The notes under the pieces were generated by a model. It was not told the DNA's origin and did no database searches. It saw only the letters and a program-made list of their open reading frames with translations. Shown here one piece after another: positions 12,092-23,778 of a DNA stretch of 64,000 bases. This stretch comes from Rutpela maculata (taxonomy: Eukaryota > Arthropoda > Insecta > Coleoptera > Cerambycidae), in contig OW386293.2 of NCBI GenBank assembly GCA_936432065.2, positions 102,631,795 through 102,695,794 on the forward strand, in the 5' to 3' direction. A program made the position numbers and the translations under genes. Numbering within the stretch: position 1 is the stretch's first letter; the number at the start of each line of letters is the position of its first letter.

Positions 12092-12300
12092 ATATAAATA
12101 AATTAATAGTTTAAAAAACTAAAAAAAAACGCGCTTTTATAAATACTGCACTAAAAATCAAAAAATAATCATCGAACCTGTCCTCTCTGTCTACCCCGTA
12201 AGGGCCTTAGTGTAAGCCGTGTTTGTAATTAAGTATAATGGAGTATAAAAGCGTGGGGCGTTTTTCGAACAGGTTTGATAATTAAAACTATTAATTTATT
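12092..12300. repeat. Short inverted repeat around about 160 bp
   Basis: AAATAAATTAATAGTTT near 12097 pairs with AAACTATTAATTTATTT near 12284. Further in, CGCGCTTTTATA faces TATAAAAGCG and GAACCTG faces CAGGTTTG. It may be an eroded foldback MITE; no target duplication was found. Confidence 0.5.
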
Positions 12301-12442
12301 TTTTTTACTTTTTAGTCTTATATTTAATGAGAGAATAATTGGCACTTTCGACATTTATGTAAAGAATTCGACTAAATATTTATAATCTGCGACTTCGAAA
12401 ATACCCAGATATCATTTTCATATGAATCAGACTATAAATTAC

Positions 12443-12600
12443 AAAACTTATCCGCCATTTTGACGCCACCATTTTGAATGTTTAAATGTGGACCGGATAA
12501 TTGTTATCTTCAACCTCGATAACAGATTTTCAGTTGAACCCGATGATAATTGATAAAACCTATTCGCCATGTTGACGCCGCCATTTTGAATTTTTAAGTT
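12443..12600. repeat. Two diverged copies of a 40-45 bp motif
   Basis: A stretch around 12443-12486 (TCCGCCATTTTGACGCCACC core) recurs around 12557-12600 with a few changes (TTCGCCATGTTGACGCCGCC core), a spacing of about 115 bp. Both are followed by ATTTTGAAT. No function is evident. Confidence 0.6.
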
Positions 12601-12668
12601 TTGATCACAATTTGTTTTCTACTTATCTTTTGATACCCATATCAAGGGGGTTGTAAAGAAAATGATAA

Positions 12669-12917
12669 CACAGCCACACAAAAAAAAATGTTCTGATCTG
12701 AGGATCAAACCTTCACATCCTGTAGTATTTTGACCAGCTGAACAAAAACCGTGAAAATAAGAGTTAGAACCCAGTTTTTTTGCCTTTTCTGTAAAACTGA
12801 AACGTGTTGGTTCAAATCTGATGGCAGATTTGAATTCAGCGGGTCAAAATATGAAAATCTGAAAAAAAAATATGAAAGTCTGATCCCCAGATCAGAACTT
12901 TTTTTTGCGTGGCTGTG
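12669..12917. mobile_element. Foldback MITE, copy A (CACAGCCAC ends)
   Basis: The left end CACAGCCACACAAAAAAAA and the reverse complement of the right end CACAGCCACGCAAAAAAAA agree over about 19 bases. The match continues through GTTCTGATCTG(A/G)GGATCA. Inside is a TATTTTGACC...GGTCAAAATA pair that also forms the arms of the neighbouring element at 12.96-13.16 kb. Length 249 bp. No obvious target duplication, so the superfamily is unknown. Confidence 0.75.
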
Positions 12918-12957
12918 CACAAATTTTTTTTTTCATATTTCGGGAGCAGACTTTCAT

Positions 12958-13160
12958 ATCCAATAGTATTTTGACCCGCTGAATCCAAATCTGCCATTAG
13001 ATTTGAGCCAGCACATCTCAGTTTTGCAGAAAATGTAAAAAAGCGTGAGAATAAGCGCTACAATCCCAAGGTTCTTTGCATTTTCTGCAAAACTGAGACG
13101 TGCTGGCTCAAATCTGATGGCAGATTTGGATTCAGCGGGTCAAAATACTACATGATATGA
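12958..13160. mobile_element. Foldback MITE, copy B, with near-perfect arms
   Basis: Arms of about 75 bp: AGTATTTTGACCCGCTGAAT through TTTTGCAGAAAATG (12965-13040) pairs with CATTTTCTGCAAAACTGAGA through CGGGTCAAAATACT (13075-13150) with few mismatches. The 40-bp loop is centred near 13058. It shares arm sequence with copy A next to it, so one probably inserted next to or inside the other. A transcript here would form a long hairpin. Confidence 0.85.
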
Positions 13161-13324
13161 AAGAAATTATGTCGACCTAATAAAAGCCTGTTAAAAACAA
13201 CAATACAAACAAAAACCAAAAAATAATTGTAAACAATAACTGATTAGAGATAAAACGGAAATTGCCAACACTTTCAATTCAAATACCGCCCGGAACCAAT
13301 GATGGTATATTTTAAAAAAAATTA

Positions 13325-13845
13325 ACTATTGCTAAAATAGTTGAAGCCATTATTAATTTAAAAAAATCAAATTCAACGGGTCATGATATTTCCACTACAA
13401 TATTAAAAAAAGGTGGTCAATTGTTAGCGATGCCTCTGTCATATAAATTCTTGTTTTACTTTAGGAACTTATCCAGATTTCTTAAAAATTTTAAAAATAG
13501 CTTGCTTGTTAAACAAGCGACCCTCGGGACATTACAAATTACAAACCCATATCTCTATTATCAGTATTTTCAAAAATATTTAAAAGAATTATTTTTAATT
13601 TCGCAGCTAATTTTCTACAAACAAAAAATATATTTTCTCCTAGTCGACACGGTTTTAGAAAAGATCATTCAATGTCTACCGCACCATTAAGCTTTCTAGA
13701 TTATATGTACCGAAGTTCAGATATGGGAAGAAAGGTTGTTGCAATTTATGTCGATCTTTGAAAGGCATTTGACTGCGTGGATCATGACATTTTTTTAAGT
13801 AAACTAGGTCTACGTGGCCAATATAAACCTTCTAAAATCTTACCA
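13325..13845 (+). pseudogene. LINE reverse-transcriptase remnant (fingers to palm)
   Basis: Blocks appear in order across shifted frames: LKKSNSTGHDISTTILKKGG (the S-G-D-I block), IISIFKNI near 13555 (normally ISILP-FSKIFE), and GFRK-HSMSTAPLSFLDYMY near 13650. The palm block IYVDL then KAFDCVDHDIFLSKLGL lies near 13750-13810, with a TGA inside it. This is a non-LTR RT of the CR1/Jockey type. It breaks off after the first catalytic aspartate block. The remnant at 59.3 kb covers the next part of a similar protein. Confidence 0.82.
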
Positions 13846-14022
13846 TACGAATAGCAAAGAATAATGCATATTATAAATGTGTTATTTTATATCAAAAAGT
13901 TGCTAACTAATACTGAAATGAACAGAAAGAAACAAAACAAAAAGAAATCAAGGGAAAACGGAACACACAAGCATCAAAGTAGTTCAGAAACGGCGTCATC
14001 GAAAGGGGGTGATAGTTATTTT

Positions 14023-14837
14023 AAACGAGGTAGTAGATTTTTTTTTATCTTGTATGTATTAGAAAGAGTATGTAGAAGTTTTAGACCTCCAAACTCTTGG
14101 CAAATTTTTGTGTGGACGAAAAAGCTACGAATTTTTGGCACTTTTTGCAGTTTGTGGCCTATAACTTAAAAACAATGCATCCAATCGAAAAGTCATCTAT
14201 TATCAAAATTAAAGAGCATAAATTTCGCTTCGAATGAGTACCTCGAAATTGAACTTTCATCAAGAGGTATGGGCGTATTTTTTAAATTTTATTATTATTT
14301 TTTGTTTTTATTTTTTTTTATTTATTTATTTATTTTTTTAGGTAATCTATGAACTTGAAATTACATGCTCTACAACTTTGGCGTAATTGACAGTCGAATA
14401 ACAACAATTTTTACCAACTTGTAAAAAATTCACACTGGGTAACTTTTTAAACGTCTTCAGCTCTAAAACGGCTAATCTAAATGAAAAAATCCATAGAATG
14501 AAAGTTGTAGAGCATGTAATTTCAAGTTCATAGATTACCTAAAAAAAAAATGAATAACAAATTTTAAAAAAATGAAAATAACAAAATAAAAAAAATACGC
14601 CCATACCTCTTGATAAAATTTCAACTTCGAAGCGAGATTTAATGCTCTTTAGTTTTGATGACTTTTCGATTGGATGCATTGTTTTTAAGTTAGAGGCCAC
14701 AAACTGAAAAAAGTGCCAAAAATTCGTGGTTTTTTCGATCACACAAAAATTTGTCAAGGGTTTGGAGGTCTAAAACTTGGATTCTACATACTCTCTACAA
14801 CATATACAAGATAAAAAAAAAATCTACTACCTCGTTT
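14023..14837. mobile_element. Long palindrome (foldback), arms about 340-360 bp
   Basis: The left arm 14023-14381 is an inverted copy of 14500-14837, with a 118-bp loop (14382-14499). The outer ends read AAACGAGGTAGTAGAT and ATCTACTACCTCGTTT; the inner ends read GAACTTGAAATTACATGCTC and GAGCATGTAATTTCAAGTTC. Mismatches are scattered and the AT-rich centres of the arms differ in length. No transposase and no clear target duplication. Open frames in this stretch are by-products of the palindrome. Confidence 0.9.
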
Positions 14838-14839
14838 TT

Positions 14840-15790
14840 AATTTTTTTAAATTGCGTTACTTGAAAACGCATATTTTGCATACTGCATGTAATATTTGTT
14901 TTGCTTTATAATAAATATTAAGTTCCAGCAGAAAGTGCGTAATAAATTTCTTGGATAAATAAGCTTCGACGTATTTATATTATTTTAAGAGGTGGTGTAG
15001 TCCTAAAAGGGTCTGCCAGATCGTAAATTTGTCATCCCACAACTAGGTCATAGATTGGTAGGTAATAAATTTTTTAGAAAATGGAAACGTACAAATGGAT
15101 TGGGGGGCGTGCCCAAAAAAAGGATCCAATACAGTTAGTGAAGAAAGCGCTACCATTCCACGCAAGTACAAAGACAAATACATCTGTGGAGCCGGAGCGG
15201 TTCGACGATCGTCAAAACGGGCGTGAGGTAGACAGTCTAGTATAGTATATCATAATGCTTAAATGTGCTAAATGAGTAACACACCAAATTCCACAAACTT
15301 TATGTACCATCCTTTTTACCTAATTGTCTAGGTTGGTTAAATCCTTGTTAAAAGTACTTTTTCGAGAGGAAACGTTTTTTTGTAAAAGCTTTGCCTGTTG
15401 CATTGCAGTAACAAGTTTTGTTATTTATGACGTGGTAGACATATCTAGCCAATGTATTACCAATGACATGCAGTAAATCTTCATTGCAGTACTTCAAACT
15501 GTAAGCACTATTTAATAAATTAAACATGGAAAATGTTATCATAGACTTCGGTTTAAATCGCGTTAATGGGTTCGCAAATTCTAAATTTAAGTCAAATATT
15601 TGGACTAATTCGGTGGATTTCTTTCATTTTGGTACTAATTACATTACTCTTTGTTCCGTTCGATAAAATAAGACCTGAACTATTAATCTCTTCTTCTTTC
15701 TAAGTGGTCTTTTACTCGGCTTTGGAAAAATTAAATATGAAGTCAACTTAAATTTGCACAAAATTTTGTTTCATAAATAAGACTGGCTGC
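14840..15790. other. No recognised feature
   Basis: AT-rich sequence; short frames only. No repeat or motif that I can defend. Confidence 0.5.
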
Positions 15791-16027
15791 GTAGAGGATC
15801 TCTGGGAGCATCATTCATCTACTATATTAGAAGAGCCGTATGATCATGATCCAGGTGAATATAAGGCTATTATGAAAATGACACCTAATCAATTTGAAAA
15901 TCTTTTGAGTATTATAGCCCCAACCATTCCGCGCAAGGGCAGAACAATGGATGAAGCTGTGCCAACAAGAGTAAAATTGGAAATAACCTTCAGGTACTCA
16001 GCGTTCACAAAGGTCCTATCTGCGTAA
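15791..16027 (+). pseudogene. PIF/Harbinger-like transposase remnant
   Basis: An uninterrupted frame of 78 codons reads VEDLWEHHSSTILEEPYDHD, then MTPNQFENLLSIIAPTIPRK, then EAVPTRVKLEITFRYSA. The pattern M-P-QFE-LL--IAP-I-K-----(R)-AIP---RLEITLRYLA is typical of the N-terminal part of HARBI1-like nucleases of PIF/Harbinger transposons. The frame closes at TAA (16025-16027), where the family continues with the HTH and DDE core. The rest is not recognisable downstream. Confidence 0.7.
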
Positions 16028-16231
16028 TGGTGGGAGAGCCAGAGAATAGTAGAAACAGAAATATTTCCAGTAACTGGGCTATGCTGTATACCAGTAAATG
16101 TTATGCCCACTGTGTGCGAAAAAATAAACGATACATTTTTTGGGTCCCTACGAAAAGTTTTTCCCTGGATCACTTAGTAAATACGTCATGTACGACGAAG
16201 ACTTATCACTCATAGATAAAGAGACATATAT

Positions 16232-16500
16232 AAGGAAGGCATGTGGTGCCAGCAGGATGGTGTTCTTCCGCATTTTTACCAAGAAGCACTGAAATTTTAA
16301 TAATGCCCCTCGGACCGTTGAATTAGAAGGGATGGATCAGTTCGTGGGGCAACAGGATTCCCAGATCTTGTACCTTCTTTCATTGGGGAGATTTGGTATA
16401 TATAAAACAACCAAGAGGTCTAGAGGATTCGGAGAACAATGTGAAACATTCCAGACATGGTGAATCAGAAATTTCATGAAGATATGATTACTCCATTATT
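16232..16500 (+). pseudogene. Mariner-like (IS630/Tc1 group) transposase remnant
   Basis: The frame at 16232 reads KEGMWCQQDGVLPHFYQEA. W-QQDGA-PH is the block holding the second catalytic aspartate in IS630/Tc1/mariner transposases. After a break come G-SVRGATGFPDLVPSF, a degraded form of W-P-RSPDL-P-DFF. The remainder to about 16500 is eroded. It lies only 205 bp after the Harbinger-like remnant, so one element probably landed in or next to the other. Confidence 0.6.
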
Positions 16501-16509
16501 AAAGGTGGA

Positions 16510-17590
16510 ACTCAACTTGAACATCTTTTTCATAATAATTATAACGCATTGTTAGCCCGCCCTGTAAGAGGAAATGTTCTATTCCGCTGATTAGTTGTAT
16601 TCTAAGTAAATAAATAAATATGGTAAACCGTAGAATTCAGGTTTTCGGGATGTTTGTTGGCGCGCTCCGGTGACCTTATGCTATTATTACAAATAGAGAA
16701 TAAAAACCGATAAATGTGCGATTCATGGAAAGGAGCCGAGAATGCGGTTTCACAACGTTGAATCGCTTTGACTGCGTCATACCGACTTAAAAAAGATTAA
16801 CGACTATTTATAAACGCGATTGTAGCACAACAAAGCGTCTGTTTAATGAATAAAGTTAAATAAACAAGTGTATGATAATATGTAAATTATTTATGTTTTT
16901 TTCTCTGTTCTGGTAGAATTAGTAATGATTTATCTATAAACTTTCCTAATCTTGTTACATTCTGTTTCTTATACAAATAAGATAGCGCTTTAATTACATG
17001 TTATAAGGTTTTAATAAACATGCGTTCACAGAACGTGATAAGATAGCAAAATAGTATTATTTATTTATTATCTGAAAACAACATTTTTACTTGCGCGATT
17101 TTCCACTTTAAAACTTGTAAATAACGAATGTTTGAAGAGGCATAATAATTAACGATTACACATAATCCTTAGAAAGTTTACATCACTTTATTTTAATTAT
17201 TTTAGAGTAATCTTTTCTGTCTGACCCTGGAGTGCGTTATCATTTCGTAAACAGTTTAATACCAGAATTTATAGAAGCAGCCAAGATTACCAAACCCAAA
17301 ACGTGGTCAATTAAGTATAAGTACTCCACCAGTACTCCAGACTCCACCAGAAATGAAAGGGATCAGATTGTTGAAGTCTGACGTCAATAGTTTTGTTTCT
17401 GCAGGAAATCACAAACTAATACTGCGAAAATCTTTTTGAAATTAACCACTCTGAGTCACAAGATGACTGGGAGCAGGATTGCTAACGCGAATCTACATTA
17501 CTGCAATCGGAAGTGGAGATCGTCATACAAAAAGCAAGAAGGTAGAGCAGCTAGGGTCGATAGTGTCAAGGCGCAGAGACGCATAAGTTA
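16510..17590. other. No clear feature; one short MITE-like end
   Basis: AT-rich DNA. At 17396-17420 the sequence TTTCTGCAGGAAATCACAAA resembles the inverted-repeat ends of the small element at 52.86-52.97 kb, so an isolated MITE end may lie here. Otherwise nothing recognised. Confidence 0.4.
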
Positions 17591-17599
17591 AAGGGAGAA

Positions 17600-18480
17600 T
17601 CTTTAACAAAATGTGGCAAAAAATATAGGACTGGATTCTGACTTTTGTTTCGTAGACTGTCGTAAGGCTTGTGACAGTGTGACATGAGACGAAGAATACA
17701 GTTAGCAAAATCAAGAACATGTCAGCCCAGCAAAATTTGAGGTGACAGCATTATACAAATCATGCTCACCTTAGGTTTCTCTTTTTTTTATTCCTTTGAA
17801 ATATAGACTGTTACGGAGGCCGAGGAGACGAGGGTTTGATTAGGTCTCTGCAAATTATTTGGACAGACTATTGAACTGATAGCTCGATTTCCCAAGAAAT
17901 ATGTCCTGTAAATTGATTCTACAGTATCATATTCCATCGTATTCCCACATTCTTTCATTTTTAGGCCACATGGATTGAAGACAGGATAATAATAGATCGG
18001 TTAATGGTTCAAGCAAAATCAAATGTCAAGAGGATGCCTTCCAAAATGCTGAGTTGACGTTACCAAGGAACTGAGACTGACTGGAATATTGGGCAAGAAA
18101 GCGGTAACATATCCAATATTAGTACCGCAAAGAAGTGATACGAATAAAATATCACTTTTGTAAAATTTCGAGTGGGACGTTCTTAATGAATTTTCTGTAA
18201 ATAAAGACTGACACTGTTTTCACCTATTTTATTCAAAATAAAATTTAATTCTGCCCTAAAGAATGGATAAGAAAATGGTCAAATGGGAGTCCTGTGGGAA
18301 GAAACAAATATACATTTTTATTCGTTGATGATCAAGTTGCCGTTAGCATTAAATGAAGAGGATACTACCTAGGTGCTAAGAAAACTCAAGGAGAGAAAAG
18401 ATATTTTGAGAAAAAGTGGGCCAATGAAAAGCCGACAATCGTTAGTAAAGAGTTAAAACAGTTCAAAAAATACCAAATCT
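17600..18480 (+). pseudogene. Eroded LINE reverse transcriptase
   Basis: Near 17635-17680 one frame gives DSDFCFVDCRKACDSVT, the F-DY-KAFDSV block with the first catalytic aspartate. Near 18320-18350 another gives FVDDQVAVSI, the F-DD box with the next two aspartates. The following residues resemble the K-GL--N--KT region only weakly. The spacing between the two blocks (about 660 bp) is longer than usual, suggesting an insertion. Several stops and frame changes; clearly dead. Confidence 0.6.
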
Positions 18481-18879
18481 AGAATGTTTAAATCGTTGGT
18501 AGGCAGTTAACTTACAAATGAGAAATTTGAACGGTAAATTAGAGATTAGATCAGGTTAGATTGAAAGGATCCAATCGGATCCTCTATTGCAACTTTTCGG
18601 TCTATTGTGATCCACACCTAAAGGACTAAATTTCACCCATCAGGGTCAGTTTCTTAAGGAAGCTGATGACCTTAGTGGGTGAAAGTGCCTCAGGCAGCAG
18701 TAGAACTTTAACAAATAGCTAGTACTGATTTTTCCTGTCGTGGGATAGGCTTATTGCACGTGTTCTGTCGTTTCATCATCTTCCATATGCATTCTCATCT
18801 AAGCCTATTTTGTCTAGATGGTGTTTTTATCAATGGTGTCCAATATAAAGGCCAATAATAGTTCACAAGATTGGCTCAT

Positions 18880-19945
18880 TTACTTCTAAAAGTCTTTTAG
18901 TTCTTTTCTTAGAGTATTCTTTACCGTAGAATGCTCTAATCGTAATAAACTTTGCCAAAGGTGAGTATTGCTTCCTTAGCCTAAATATCAATATCTGTTT
19001 TGGCTGCTAAATTATATGCCAAGAGCCGATTATGGTTCGATGAATCTTGTTTTAGCACCTTTTTTTAGCTAGAAGATCAGCTGCTTCGTTGCCTTCCAGC
19101 CCGGAGTGACCAAATCGATTTTCTTGTTCTTGCTCAAGTGGAGTCAGTCATTCTACAATAAGATGTAAGTACTTTTAGAGCCACTTAACACTTGGCTGTC
19201 GGAAAATACTTCTATTGATCTACGTGTGCAGTGTAATTGCTTTAGCTTCTACACACATTGTTCAATGACATGAACTTTACCTGAAATACAGTTGCATGCG
19301 ACCCTAGAACATTCTCATTGGGGATACATTTGTTTTGAGTCTACTCATCTCTTTCCGGAAAAAACACGTTAGAAGACAAGTTGTTGTTGATCTGGGTAAG
19401 CCTGACATCTGATATCATTACACAAAAAAAATACCAGAAAGCTGCGACTTTCTATGTCTTCTAGTATTCTATTTCTTACCATGATATTAGCTTTCGGCAG
19501 ACAAATAGCCGTATGATGGAATCAGTATGTGGCCCACATGGCTTCTCTTTCTAAAAGTATATGAAGAAGAGATTAATACTCTCGTCTTTCTCCTCTGCCA
19601 GTAATCGCCAGATATGCTTTTCTCTGTAAATTGAAGGGCTTGGTTTCGGTGGTGCGTTGAAGACTTTTGGACCATCAAACTATACAGAGAGGCTATAGCC
19701 AATACATTTGTTGGAGACCTATGCTCCAAGATTTTCCATAAATCTTACTACATGCCTGCAGGACTAATTGGGCTTTATGGACTTTTCCAGGAGACACTTC
19801 CAGTTAAGCGCTTTGTCCAGAATTACTCATAGATATTTTGTAAATAGAATTCTTTCATCTTGAGGGAAATGCGATTTTAACTTACCAATCCCATCAAACC
19901 CATGCTGTCGAAAATAGCTGCTGGAAATATCTTGGTGTCACATTA
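18880..19945 (-). pseudogene. LINE remnant: RT thumb and RNase H
   Basis: On the minus strand, VLDKALNWK (19800-19835; compare GVILD-KL-W) comes first, then a degenerate WIYTAVVRP-like stretch near 19680. RNase H follows with SIEVFSDSQ near 19200 and GHSGLEGNEAADLL at 19073-19111. Order and motifs match the I/R1-group remnants at 3-4.5 kb and 30 kb. All frames are interrupted. Confidence 0.75.
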
Positions 19946-19959
19946 TTTCAACAGAAAAA

Positions 19960-20045
19960 TAAGAGGACGACCAAGAACTAGGGGGATAGATGGTATTACA
20001 TAAACCGTGGACAGAAGGAACGTGCCAAAAGAGAAGGAAACGATT
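19960..20045 (+). pseudogene. Short LINE 3' coding remnant (RGRPRTR motif)
   Basis: KRGRPRTRGIDGIT at about 19968-20015 resembles the GRP--RW-DD motif near the C-terminus of several LINE ORF2 proteins. It is too short for any finer call. Confidence 0.35.
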
Positions 20046-20049
20046 TTCA

Positions 20050-20905
20050 TTTTATGTATCTTTATTTCGACATTACATCTAGCAGAGAAAGAGAAAAATA
20101 CACCGCATCGGCGCGGTGCAGCGCGTTGGTCGCGACATTAAGTAAACTCAAAGTTCTTGAGAATAACTTTCTCTGCATCATTTTAAATTGTTCAAGGTAC
20201 AACTTCTAAAGAGAACTATACGCACGCCGCAACATTATACCACTAGTGGACTACGCCCGGCAATTTCCTAGAAGTTTTCCCGGTTCAAACTGGATGATAG
20301 TCCGCTAACAAACAACATAAAACAAATAAGAGAACATTTAGATTTAAACAGAAACTACCATACCAGGCGTTGCCCATTTTTCGGCAGCCTCTTTAGCCTA
20401 AACTGCATTATATCATTCTTTGATCCAAATTCTACAACCTTCATTCTTTCTTTCCTATCCATATCTTCTTTTCTATTTGTACCTTTTTGTATCTTGTATT
20501 TGTTTTTCTAAATTATCCTAATCATAGTAGAGCCAAATAAATCTCAGCATTTTAGACTTGCGACCGACATCGTCGTGCCCGTCCTAGTCAATTATGTTAA
20601 GCAGGTTTTTCATTTGTCATCTTTTCCTGTGACATCAATAAAAAAATCCACCAGCGCTGCGTCAGTTAATAAGCTTTAATATTCCCCTTTGAAAATTCGC
20701 CTCTTTGCTACCATTTTAATTCGCCCCAGGTCATTGTCTCATCATATTTATTTTTAGTTGATTTGGCCCTATTGTGTGCCACGGCGTTGAAGGTCGTGAA
20801 TGTCTGACTGGTTCCGGATGGGTGCCAGAAAAATCCTGTTATAATGTTTAATTTGGGATAAGGTATTTTTGAATTGGTATATTTAAATGTGAATACTATA
20901 TACAG
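20050..20905. other. Left flank of the 20.9-kb transposon; no gene seen
   Basis: No exon or repeat is clear. Around 20780-20830 the minus strand contains TGGCACCC, and the other side of the transposon has GACGCCAACGTCGGGC near 23843. These vaguely resemble LTR-retrotransposon primer-binding regions (TGGCGCCCAACG), but the match is too weak to call. Confidence 0.35.
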
Positions 20906-20911
20906 TGTATA

Positions 20912-20926
20912 TAGGGTGGCCCATCT
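20912..20926 (+). repeat. Left terminal inverted repeat of the DDE transposon
   Basis: TAGGGTGGCCCATCT is the exact reverse complement of 23779-23793. An adjoining GTGTATAT-type stretch also pairs across the element with a 1-bp offset, so the true repeat may be longer. Confidence 0.88.
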
Positions 20927-21089
20927 CATAATGTTTTATTGGTGTAATTATTTCCTAGAAATTATTTGTTTTGGAAGTTTGAAAATATAATGCACCTACG
21001 GTAGGTTTTTATGTCAGTTTGCAATTGTGTTTTACAGTGGTGACATTATAAGTTCTAGCATACGTTCCTTTTTGAAAAAACATTTAACG

Positions 21090-23345
21090 ATGGCTGATGT
21101 TAGATCCTTACGAATGGATACTTTCATTTACTTAGTTGGACACTATTCGTCACAAATCATTGGCAATAAATTGCCGTCTAATAGACAAGTATTACAAGTG
21201 CTCTTTTATAACATTCGTGAAGTGAAGCTAAGTGTACATGAAAGTGCTAAATTAACAATAAAAGAGGTGTCAGTTTTTTGGGATAAAGCTCGCATTCCGA
21301 CACGTCAGGATTTTCATTGTGTTAAACAACTAGATAAACTTTATGCAGAGTGGAGGAACTTACAAAAATCGGCTAAAAGGGCCAGTGCGGGAGGTAAAGA
21401 AAAAAATTTCGTTGAAAAATTGGACGATCTCTTTGACATTTCTCATGCAAATGCATTGGAGTTGATGAAAATAGATGAAGATAAGCAGTTTTTAATTAAC
21501 CAAAGAAAAAAGGGACGTCCTGGATTTATGCATGGTATTGATTACCAACTTACTTCTCAAGAAAAATCAGCTGAGGAGAAATTGCAGAAATTATCCGAAC
21601 GAATGCAACGCAGTCAACAAGAAAAAGCTAGATTAGAGGAAACAGTCACCTGTCCATCATCAAGTAGTAATTCAGCCGACTCCAACGAAAATGAAGATGA
21701 AATAATCGAAGCCCAAGAAGAGTTGTTACAAGACCAGCCTGGTCCGTCACAGCCAAAAAAGAGGAGATTGTATGGAACATGTAACATCATTACACCAAAA
21801 ATAGCCGCTGCATTTGATGCTTGCAAAATAAGCGACAGGTATGGAGTCCATATTTTGACGGCAGTAGCAGAAGCACTAGGACATGACACCACATCTTTGT
21901 CCATCAGCAGAACCACACTTCAGCGCTCTAGACAACGCATCCGCGAAGAAAGAGCTGAAATATTAAAAACTGCCTTCGGTAATTCTGAATTGCCGGCCCC
22001 AGTCATCCATTGGGATGGAAAACTTTTACCTTCTCTCACTGGAATGGGAAATATCGATAGACTTGCTATCTTAGTTACTAGTGGAGATATTGAACAACTA
22101 CTTGGAGTACCAGCTTTGCCCAATTCAACTGGAAGAGAACAGACTGAAACAGTTTATGATGTGCTTTGTGAATGGAATTTGGACGAATAGGTAATAGCTT
22201 TGTGTTGTGATATAACAGCATCAAATATGGGTTATATAAATGGGGCAGCCACACTATTGCAACAAAAATTAGAGATATTCTATATTTTCCTTGTAGACAT
22301 CATATTTTTGAAGTGGTTTTGAGAAGTGTGTTTGACACAAAAATGCCTTCCTCATCTGGTCCAAATGTGCCACTATTTAAACGTTTTAGGGAATTTTGGC
22401 CTAAAATAGATCAAAATAAACTAAAAACTGGATTTCAGGTATCAAAAATTAAACACATTTTACAACCAGTTAAAGCCGAAATTGTAAAGTTTCTAAATGC
22501 AGCTTTAACTTTGCAACAGCCTCGTAATGATTATAAAGAATTTTTAATGCGTTCTAAACTTTTTGTTGAAGAAGAGCCCACTCACACGACATTCTATCAA
22601 CCAGGGGCATTTCATCATGCACGTTGGATGGCCAAAGCCATTTACTGTCTAAAAATATTTTTTTTCCAAGATCAGTTCCAACTAACTAAAAAAGAAAAAA
22701 TAGGTATTGAAGATATGTCTCTTTATTGTAAAGGTTTATGTAAAGGCCTGGTTTACAGCGTCATTTGCTAGTAAAGCACCGCTTCATGACTTAGACTTTT
22801 GTAAAGAACTCATTAATTATCAAAATATTGACAAAGAAATATCTCAAGCCGAAAGTAGGAAAATAGTGAACCATTTGTGGTACCTTAATTCAGTAAATGT
22901 TGGCTTATCTTTCTTTGATGACGATATTTCAGTTACCACTAAAAGAGAAATGGTTAAAGCTTTGAATAGGAAAGCACCAAATCAAGAGGGTATTAAACGA
23001 CTTATGATTAATAACATTACTGACGTTGAAAACAAGGAAATTCAGGACTTCATATGCGAGAACACTAAACAGTTTTTTCAAAAATTGGGTTTGTCTATGG
23101 AATTTTTGGAAAATGATCCAACAACATGGAGGGAAAATGAAAGTTATACCCGATGTTTCAATATTGTAAACAAAATTAAAGTTGTAAATGATGCCGCTGA
23201 GAGAGGAATCAAACTTATTACTGACTATAATGACATTTTAACAAAAAATGAAGACCAAAAACAGTTTTTACTCCAAGTTGTAAATGATTATAAATCACAG
23301 TTTCCAAATGTAAAAAAAGAAACCTTGTCGCATGCTTTGGCCTAG
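21090..23345 (+). pseudogene. Transposase-like protein with HWDGK and CRHH motifs, broken
   Basis: The first frame runs from 21027, with the better start at the ATG 21090 (MADVRSLRMD). It closes at a TAG at 22188-22190. The same frame continues VIALCCDITASN. A frameshift near 22265-22275 leads to CRHHIFEVVL (22292 on), and another near 22710-22740 leads to the last frame, ending at 23345. Total about 750 codons. The N-terminal 150 residues are rich in Lys/Trp, then a coiled-coil-like Glu/Lys segment and an acidic Ser/Glu stretch ending in PKKRRL, a possible nuclear signal. Candidate catalytic residues are Asp of HWDGK (22014-22016) and Asp of CCDITASN (22209-22211). The Cys-x2-His pair in CRHH fits the C/D(2)H motif reported in several eukaryotic transposases. 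The third acidic residue is not fixed. Only three lesions interrupt it, so decay is recent. Confidence 0.82.
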
Positions 23346-23426
23346 TGCAAAAAATATTGTTTTTATTACTATATGTCTTGTAGATTTAGGATAGTATTTG
23401 GTACTATGTATGAAAAAACGTTTCAT

Positions 23427-23432
23427 AATAAA
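23427..23432 (+). terminator. Polyadenylation signal AATAAA of the transposase gene
   Basis: Lies 82 bp after the last stop codon and inside the inverted repeats, where a transcript end would be expected. Confidence 0.5.
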
Positions 23433-23778
23433 ATACACAAAGATAAAACGAGAGTTTTATTTCAAAAACTTCTAGTCTAGTTTTCTTAGACTACGAATTT
23501 ACAGTAGTATGACACATGTCATAGTCACAACAGATAATGTCTTTGATATTTGTATGACTTGATTAGTCATTCTAAAGATAAATGTTGCTGATTAAAAAAA
23601 AAAACAATGCATCAACCAAAGAATGTAAATAATTCCATTTACTTTTATTATTGCATAATAATGCATTCTGCGACACCCCTTGCCTTCAATTTGCCTCAAT
23701 AATATTTTGAGGGGACTGTTTTTTCTTCAAATGGAACCATTTGCAGGGGTGAGAAATAAAAAATTCCGATTTCGAAAA

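Noticed and set aside
12805..12825. tRNA-type B box (GGTTCAAATCTGATGG)
   Set aside because: No A box, no cloverleaf, and the sequence belongs to the arm of a foldback MITE.
13864..14169. 101-codon frame
   Set aside because: Runs into the left arm of the palindrome; the inverted copy at 14539-14757 gives the mirror frame. No domain.
21090..23345. Domesticated host gene from a transposase
   Set aside because: It has a stop and two frameshifts and still sits between intact inverted repeats, so it is a decaying transposon copy.
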